A DNA stretch of 64,000 nt, taken from NCBI RefSeq assembly GCF_003149145.1, contig NZ_QGDQ01000002.1, forward strand, positions 124,001-188,000, written 5' to 3'. The position numbers and the translations under genes were made by a program. Position 1 is the stretch's first letter, and each line of letters starts with the position of its first letter. This document shows, piece after piece, positions 60,320 to 64,000 of this stretch. Below the pieces are notes generated by a model, which did not search any database, was not told the DNA's origin, and saw only the letters and a program-made list of their open reading frames with translations. Source of the stretch: Quadrisphaera granulorum. GTDB lineage: Bacteria > Actinomycetota > Actinomycetes > Actinomycetales > Quadrisphaeraceae.

Positions 60320-60485
60320 TGCGCCTGGGGCTGTTGAGATTCCTGAGGTGAATGTGGCGTGCCGATACCCGGGGAGCCAGATCATGGGGCACACTGGGGG
60401 TGCGCGGCAGTGTCCGAAGCACCAAGCCACAGCTCCGAGTGACAGTCCCGAGCTGGCAGCTTTCCCCGGACCGCCCACCAGATCA

Positions 60486-60523
60486 CCTCTCGCGCCGCGC
60501 CGGCGTGACGCCCCGGCGAGAGG
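60486..60523 (+). promoter_or_regulatory. Hairpin in the long DEAD-box leader
   Basis: CCTCTCGC (60486-60493) pairs with GCGAGAGG (60516-60523) about 105 bases before the DEAD-box ATG. The whole gap 60320-60628 (309 bp) is non-coding, with strong secondary structure potential. DEAD-box helicase genes often have regulatory leaders; none is recognised here. Confidence 0.35.
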
Positions 60524-60628
60524 TGGCCCGCCACCCAGTGCCGCCCCGGGACGACCCCGGCGACGCGCGCCGGACAGGCCCGCGCCGCGCCCCTCCGCGC
60601 GCCGGGGCCCGAGAGGAACCTCCTGACC

Positions 60629-62416
60629 ATGTCGCCTGTCAACACCCCCGGCCACAGCAACCCCGGCCACCACAACCCCGGCCACGCCTCCCCGGGCCGT
60701 GCCGCGGGAGGCGCTGCCCGCGAGGGCGGCGCTGAGGGCGGCGCTCCGCGCCGTCGCCGCGGCGGTCGCGGGCGCGGCAACGGCGGCCAGGGCGGCTTTC
60801 AGGGCGGCGGCCAGGGTGGATCCACCACCGGCGCCGCTCAGGGTCGCGCCACGTCGTCCCGGTCCCTCGCACCCGGGTCCCTCGCGCCGGGCGCTCCGCC
60901 GGTGGGGTCCGCCCAGGCCGCGACCTCGCTACCCCCGGCTCAGCGCAGCGCGCAGGTGCCAACCACCCCGGCGGCTGCCCCCTCCACGTCGGCTCCCGTC
61001 ATCCCGGCGACCCCGGCAATCCCCGCAACGGCGCAGGTCGCCGGCACCGGGGCCTCCTTCGCCGAGCTCGGCGTGCCGGCCCCCCTCGTCGCGGCGCTCG
61101 AGGCGCGCGGCGTCACCAGCCCGTTCCCCATCCAGGCCGCCACGCTGCCGGACACCCTTGCCGGGCGCGACGTGCTCGGCCGTGGTCGCACCGGGTCGGG
61201 CAAGACCATCGCCTTCGCGCTGCCCCTCGTGGCCCGGGTGGCCGCCGGCCCGGCCCCGCGCAGCCCGCGCCGTCCTCGCGGTCTTGTGCTGGCCCCCACG
61301 CGTGAGCTCGCCACCCAGATCGCCGCGACCGTCGAGCCGCTGGCCGAGGCCGCCGGCCTGCGCACCACGGTCATCTTCGGCGGCGTGCCGCAGGGCCGCC
61401 AGGTCAGCGCGCTGGCCGCCGGTGTCGACCTGCTCATCGCCTGCCCCGGCCGCCTCGAAGACCTCCTGCGTCAGCGCGAGCTGACGCTGGACGGCGTCGA
61501 GGTCACCGTCCTGGACGAGGCCGACCACATGGCCGACCTGGGCTTCCTGCCCGGCGTCAAGCGCCTCCTGGAGGCCACCCCTCGCGGTGGCCAGCGCCTG
61601 CTGTTCTCCGCAACGCTGGACAACGGTGTGGACGTCATCGTCAAGCGGTTCCTCGTCAACCCGTTGACGCACTCCGTGGACAGCGCCGCCGCGCCGCCGC
61701 CGGCGATGACCCACCACGCGCTCCACGTGGCCGACGCAGGCGCCAAGACCGACGTGGTCCAGCACCTCGCCTCCGGCACCGGGCGTCGTGTGCTGTTCCT
61801 GCGGACCAAGCACCAGGCGAAGAAGCTGGCCAAGCAGCTGACCGCCGCTGGGATCCCCGCGGTGGACCTGCACGGCAACCTCTCGCAGAACGCCCGCGTG
61901 CGAAACCTCGACGCCTTCACCTCCGGTGAGGTCAAGGTCATGGTCGCCACCGACATCGCGGCCCGCGGCATCCACGTCGACGACGTCGAGCTCGTCGTCC
62001 ACGTCGATCCCCCGACCGAGCACAAGGCCTACCTGCACCGATCCGGGCGCACCGCCCGCGCCGGGTCCGGCGGTGACGTCGTGACCGTCGTGCTGCCCGA
62101 GCAGGCCCGCGAGGTGGCGCAGATGATGCGCCAGGCGCGCGTCTCCGCCGAGCAGCACCAGCGCACCACGGCGGCGTCGCCGGTGGTGATCGAGCTCACC
62201 GGTGAGGTGGCCCCGCACGTCGAGCCTGCGCCGCCGGCGCCCCCGGCCGCTCCGGCGCGCTCCGGCGCTCCCCGGTCTTCCGGGGCATCCCGCAACGGCG
62301 CTAACGGCGGTAACGGTGGCGGCGCGCGACGTGGCGGCGGGCGTTCGCGCGGTGCCGCGGGGACGGGCGGCGGAAGCCGTCGCGGCGGCCAGGAAAGGCT
62401 CACCTCATATCGCTGA
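60629..62416 (+). CDS. DEAD-box RNA helicase
   Basis: A 595-residue helicase with a 130-residue disordered Gly/Ala/Pro-rich N-terminus. The Q-motif region is FAELGVPAPLVAALEARGVTSPFPIQAATLP in family form. Other motifs are RTGSGKT (Walker A), APTRELATQI, DEAD in VLDEADHMADLGFLP, FSATLD, FLRTKHQAKKLAKQL, MVATDIAARGIHVDDVELV and HRSGRTARAG. A Gly/Arg-rich tail follows. RhlE-type helicases unwind structured RNA in ribosome assembly or cold response. The ATG lies after a 309-bp leader. Confidence 0.94.
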   Translation: MSPVNTPGHSNPGHHNPGHASPGRAAGGAAREGGAEGGAPRRRRGGRGRGNGGQGGFQGGGQGGSTTGAAQGRATSSRSLAPGSLAPGAPPVGSAQAATSLPPAQRSAQVPTTPAAAPSTSAPVIPATPAIPATAQVAGTGASFAELGVPAPLVAALEARGVTSPFPIQAATLPDTLAGRDVLGRGRTGSGKTIAFALPLVARVAAGPAPRSPRRPRGLVLAPTRELATQIAATVEPLAEAAGLRTTVIFGGVPQGRQVSALAAGVDLLIACPGRLEDLLRQRELTLDGVEVTVLDEADHMADLGFLPGVKRLLEATPRGGQRLLFSATLDNGVDVIVKRFLVNPLTHSVDSAAAPPPAMTHHALHVADAGAKTDVVQHLASGTGRRVLFLRTKHQAKKLAKQLTAAGIPAVDLHGNLSQNARVRNLDAFTSGEVKVMVATDIAARGIHVDDVELVVHVDPPTEHKAYLHRSGRTARAGSGGDVVTVVLPEQAREVAQMMRQARVSAEQHQRTTAASPVVIELTGEVAPHVEPAPPAPPAAPARSGAPRSSGASRNGANGGNGGGARRGGGRSRGAAGTGGGSRRGGQERLTSYR

Positions 62417-62445
62417 GGGCAGCCTCACCGAATATCGAAAGGGTC

Positions 62446-62461
62446 TCGTGATTTATCACGA
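62446..62461. promoter_or_regulatory. Palindrome in the AT-rich DUF1540 upstream region
   Basis: TCGTGAT-TT-ATCACGA is a 16-bp palindrome about 95 bases before the DUF1540 start. The surrounding 62400-62530 is unusually AT-rich for this genome and holds -10-like segments (CATAAG, GATATG). Its role as an operator is a guess. Confidence 0.4.
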
Positions 62462-62556
62462 TCGGGCGCTGACCAGCGGCGTTGCATAAGGCGAAGTCAA
62501 TCTCGAGCCGATATGGTGAAGGCACGGAATTCTTCGTCAACACCCTGGAGGTCACC

Positions 62557-62859
62557 GTGGCCACGCTCGAGATGCCCCCTGTCACCGAGTGCACCGTCGC
62601 CGGTTGCTCCTACAACCACGATGGCTGCCACGCCTTCGCGATCACCGTCGGCTCCGCTGACGGCTCCGCGGACTGCGGCACGTTCATTCCGCTCGGCACC
62701 AAGGGCGGCCTGGACAAGGTCGTGGCCCAGGTGGGTGCCTGCTCGCGCAGCAACTGCACCTTCAACGCCGACCTCGAGTGCACCGCGAGCTCGATCCGCG
62801 TCGGCGCCGGGGCCAGCGGCTCCGACACCGCAGCCTGCCTGACCTTCACCGCCGCCTGA
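62557..62859 (+). CDS. DUF1540 protein, tandem Cys-rich repeats
   Basis: A 100-residue protein made of two similar 32-residue units, each with four Cys: CTVAGCSYNHDGCHAFAITV...CGTF and CSRSNCTFNADLECTASSIRV...CLTF. The Cys spacing suggests metal binding, as expected for DUF1540, whose function is unknown. GTG 62557 is chosen because GGAGG is five bases upstream; upstream in-frame codons run through the AT-rich promoter. Followed by a strong terminator. Confidence 0.9.
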   Translation: MATLEMPPVTECTVAGCSYNHDGCHAFAITVGSADGSADCGTFIPLGTKGGLDKVVAQVGACSRSNCTFNADLECTASSIRVGAGASGSDTAACLTFTAA

Positions 62860-62881
62860 CCTCACGGGCGCTTCACGTCCA

Positions 62882-62924
62882 GACGACCGCCGGTCGCCAC
62901 CTCGGGTGGCGGCCGGCGGTCGTC
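62882..62924 (+). terminator. Terminator after DUF1540
   Basis: A 20-bp stem with one G-U pair (62882-62901 with 62905-62924) and a TCG loop; arms include GACGACCGCCGG. It lies 23 bases after the DUF1540 stop. Confidence 0.88.
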
Positions 62925-62956
62925 GTTGGTGACGCAGGGCGCACACTGGTCCTGAC

Positions 62957-64000
62957 ATGCCGCCCACCACCGCCCCCGTCCCCCCGTGGCGCGCCTGGTT
63001 GGTCTGGGGCGTCGGCGTGGCCGCGTACGTCGTCGCCATCCTCCAGCGGACGTCCTTCGGTGTCGCCGGGCTCGACGCGGTGGACCGGTTCGACACCACG
63101 GCTGCCGCCGTCTCGGCGTTCACCGTGCTGCAGCTGCTGGTCTACGCGGTGCTCCAGGTGCCCGCCGGGGTGCTGCTGGACAGGTTCGGCACCCGCCGCC
63201 TCGTGGTCACCGGTGGCCTGCTCATGGCCGGTGGCCAGCTCGTGCTGGCCTTCGGGGAGGTGCTACCGCTGGCCGTGGCCGGTCGCGTGCTCGTCGGCGC
63301 CGGCGACGCACTCACCTTTATCAGCGTGCTGCGCCTGGTGGGCGCGTGGTTCCCGGCGCGGCAGGCGCCCGTGGTCACACAGCTCACCGGGCTCCTCGGC
63401 CAGATCGGACAGATCCTCTCCGCGGTGCCGCTCGTTGCGCTGCTGTCAGGGTCGGGATGGACGGCGGCGTTCACCTCGGCGGCGGCGCTCGGCGTACTCG
63501 CCGTCGTCCTCGTCGCTGTCGTCGTCCGTGACGCGCCCCACACCCGCACCCGGTCGGGCCCTCCACTGAGCTGGGCCACCGCCGGCAAGGACCTGACCCG
63601 CGCCTGGAGCCAGCCCGGCACGCGCCTGGGGCTGTGGAGCCACTTCGTCACCCAGTTCCCCGGCACGGTGTTCGCCCTCATGTGGGGCTTTCCCTTCCTC
63701 GAGCGAGGGGAGGGCGTGCCGCAGGAGGTCGTGAGCACGTTGTTCACGGTGTACGTCGTCGCGGGTCTGGTCGCGGGACCGCTCCTGGGGGTGCTCGTGG
63801 CGCGGCACCCGCTGCGCCGCTCGTGGCTCGTGCTGACCATCGTGGCGGCGAATGCCGCCGGCTGGACAGCGGTCATCGCCTGGCCCGGGCCGGCGCCCCT
63901 GTGGCTGCTGACGCTGCTCGTGCTGGCCCTCGCCAGCGGCGGGCCCGGGTCGATGGTCGGCTTCGACTACGCGCGCACCTTCAACCCGGCCGATCGCCAG
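62957..64000 (+). CDS. MFS transporter, 3' truncated by the window
   Basis: The reading frame is open from ATG 62957 to the last base (348 codons, no stop). The start is PPTTAPVPPWRAWLVWGVGV, followed by at least eight hydrophobic helices. An MFS motif A-like loop is GVLLDRFGTRRLVV. Later parts are VGAGDALTFISVLRLVGAWF and LTGLLGQIGQILSAVPL, typical of NarK/NNP- or glycerol-3-phosphate-type MFS, but the substrate is not decided. The gene continues beyond the window. Confidence 0.88.
   Translation, partial: MPPTTAPVPPWRAWLVWGVGVAAYVVAILQRTSFGVAGLDAVDRFDTTAAAVSAFTVLQLLVYAVLQVPAGVLLDRFGTRRLVVTGGLLMAGGQLVLAFGEVLPLAVAGRVLVGAGDALTFISVLRLVGAWFPARQAPVVTQLTGLLGQIGQILSAVPLVALLSGSGWTAAFTSAAALGVLAVVLVAVVVRDAPHTRTRSGPPLSWATAGKDLTRAWSQPGTRLGLWSHFVTQFPGTVFALMWGFPFLERGEGVPQEVVSTLFTVYVVAGLVAGPLLGVLVARHPLRRSWLVLTIVAANAAGWTAVIAWPGPAPLWLLTLLVLALASGGPGSMVGFDYARTFNPADRQ

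Overview
This is a high-GC (about 70% or more by eye) bacterial chromosome segment with the conserved gene order around the replication origin of Actinomycetia. Running leftward from oriC are dnaN, gnd, recF, dciA, gyrB, gyrA, a DUF3566 gene, tRNA-Ile, tRNA-Ala, ppiA, a rhomboid gene, crgA, a DUF881 gene, pabA/trpG and the end of pknB. Running rightward are dnaA, rpmH, rnpA, yidD, yidC, jag, rsmG, parA and parB. Having gnd between dnaN and recF is Streptomyces-like, not Mycobacterium-like. The chemoreceptor gene suggests a motile host. A Kineosporiales-type actinomycete (Kineococcus or Quadrisphaera-like) would fit, but that is inference; no 16S gene is present.

Layout. 0-5 kb: cell-division and cell-wall genes plus ppiA. 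5-17 kb: tRNAs, gyrase and replication genes, with oriC at about 15.40-15.67 kb. 17-24 kb: rpmH to parB, then a GNAT gene. 24-34.6 kb: trxA/trxB, a membrane pseudokinase, murJ, a DUF6049 gene, a NUDIX gene and the CCA-adding enzyme. 34.8-37.6 kb: an RsbQ-like hydrolase translationally coupled to a PAS-GGDEF-EAL protein. 37.6-45 kb: an MFS gene, ino1, a PadR regulator with a perfect operator, a class A PBP and a GT87-like membrane protein. 45-49.3 kb: rpsF-ssb-rpsR-rplI, a 1-kb intergenic region, then dnaB. 49.3-64 kb: the accessory part, with DUF4386/TetR, a siderophore-interacting protein, an orphan sugar-binding lipoprotein next to a chemoreceptor, a kinase/class III aminotransferase pair, two Rpf-like LysM proteins, dinB, a DEAD-box helicase, a DUF1540 protein and a truncated MFS gene.

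How the genes work together. DnaA, DnaN, DciA, DnaB, SSB, RecF and gyrase start and support replication; ParA/ParB segregate the origin. PknB, MurJ, the pseudokinase, the PBP, CrgA and the Rpf-like enzymes build and remodel the wall. RpmH, RnpA, the CCA enzyme, RsmG and the ribosomal proteins serve translation. YidC and YidD serve membrane insertion.

Most notable observations: a second dense cluster of DnaA boxes directly upstream of dnaB, 32 kb from oriC; a block of rare AT-rich codons exactly over the DnaB Walker A motif; an RsbQ-type hydrolase coupled to a c-di-GMP protein whose EAL domain has an internal deletion; and a mycobacterial MviN-type protein split into separate murJ and pseudokinase genes. 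No CRISPR array, insertion sequence or prophage was seen.
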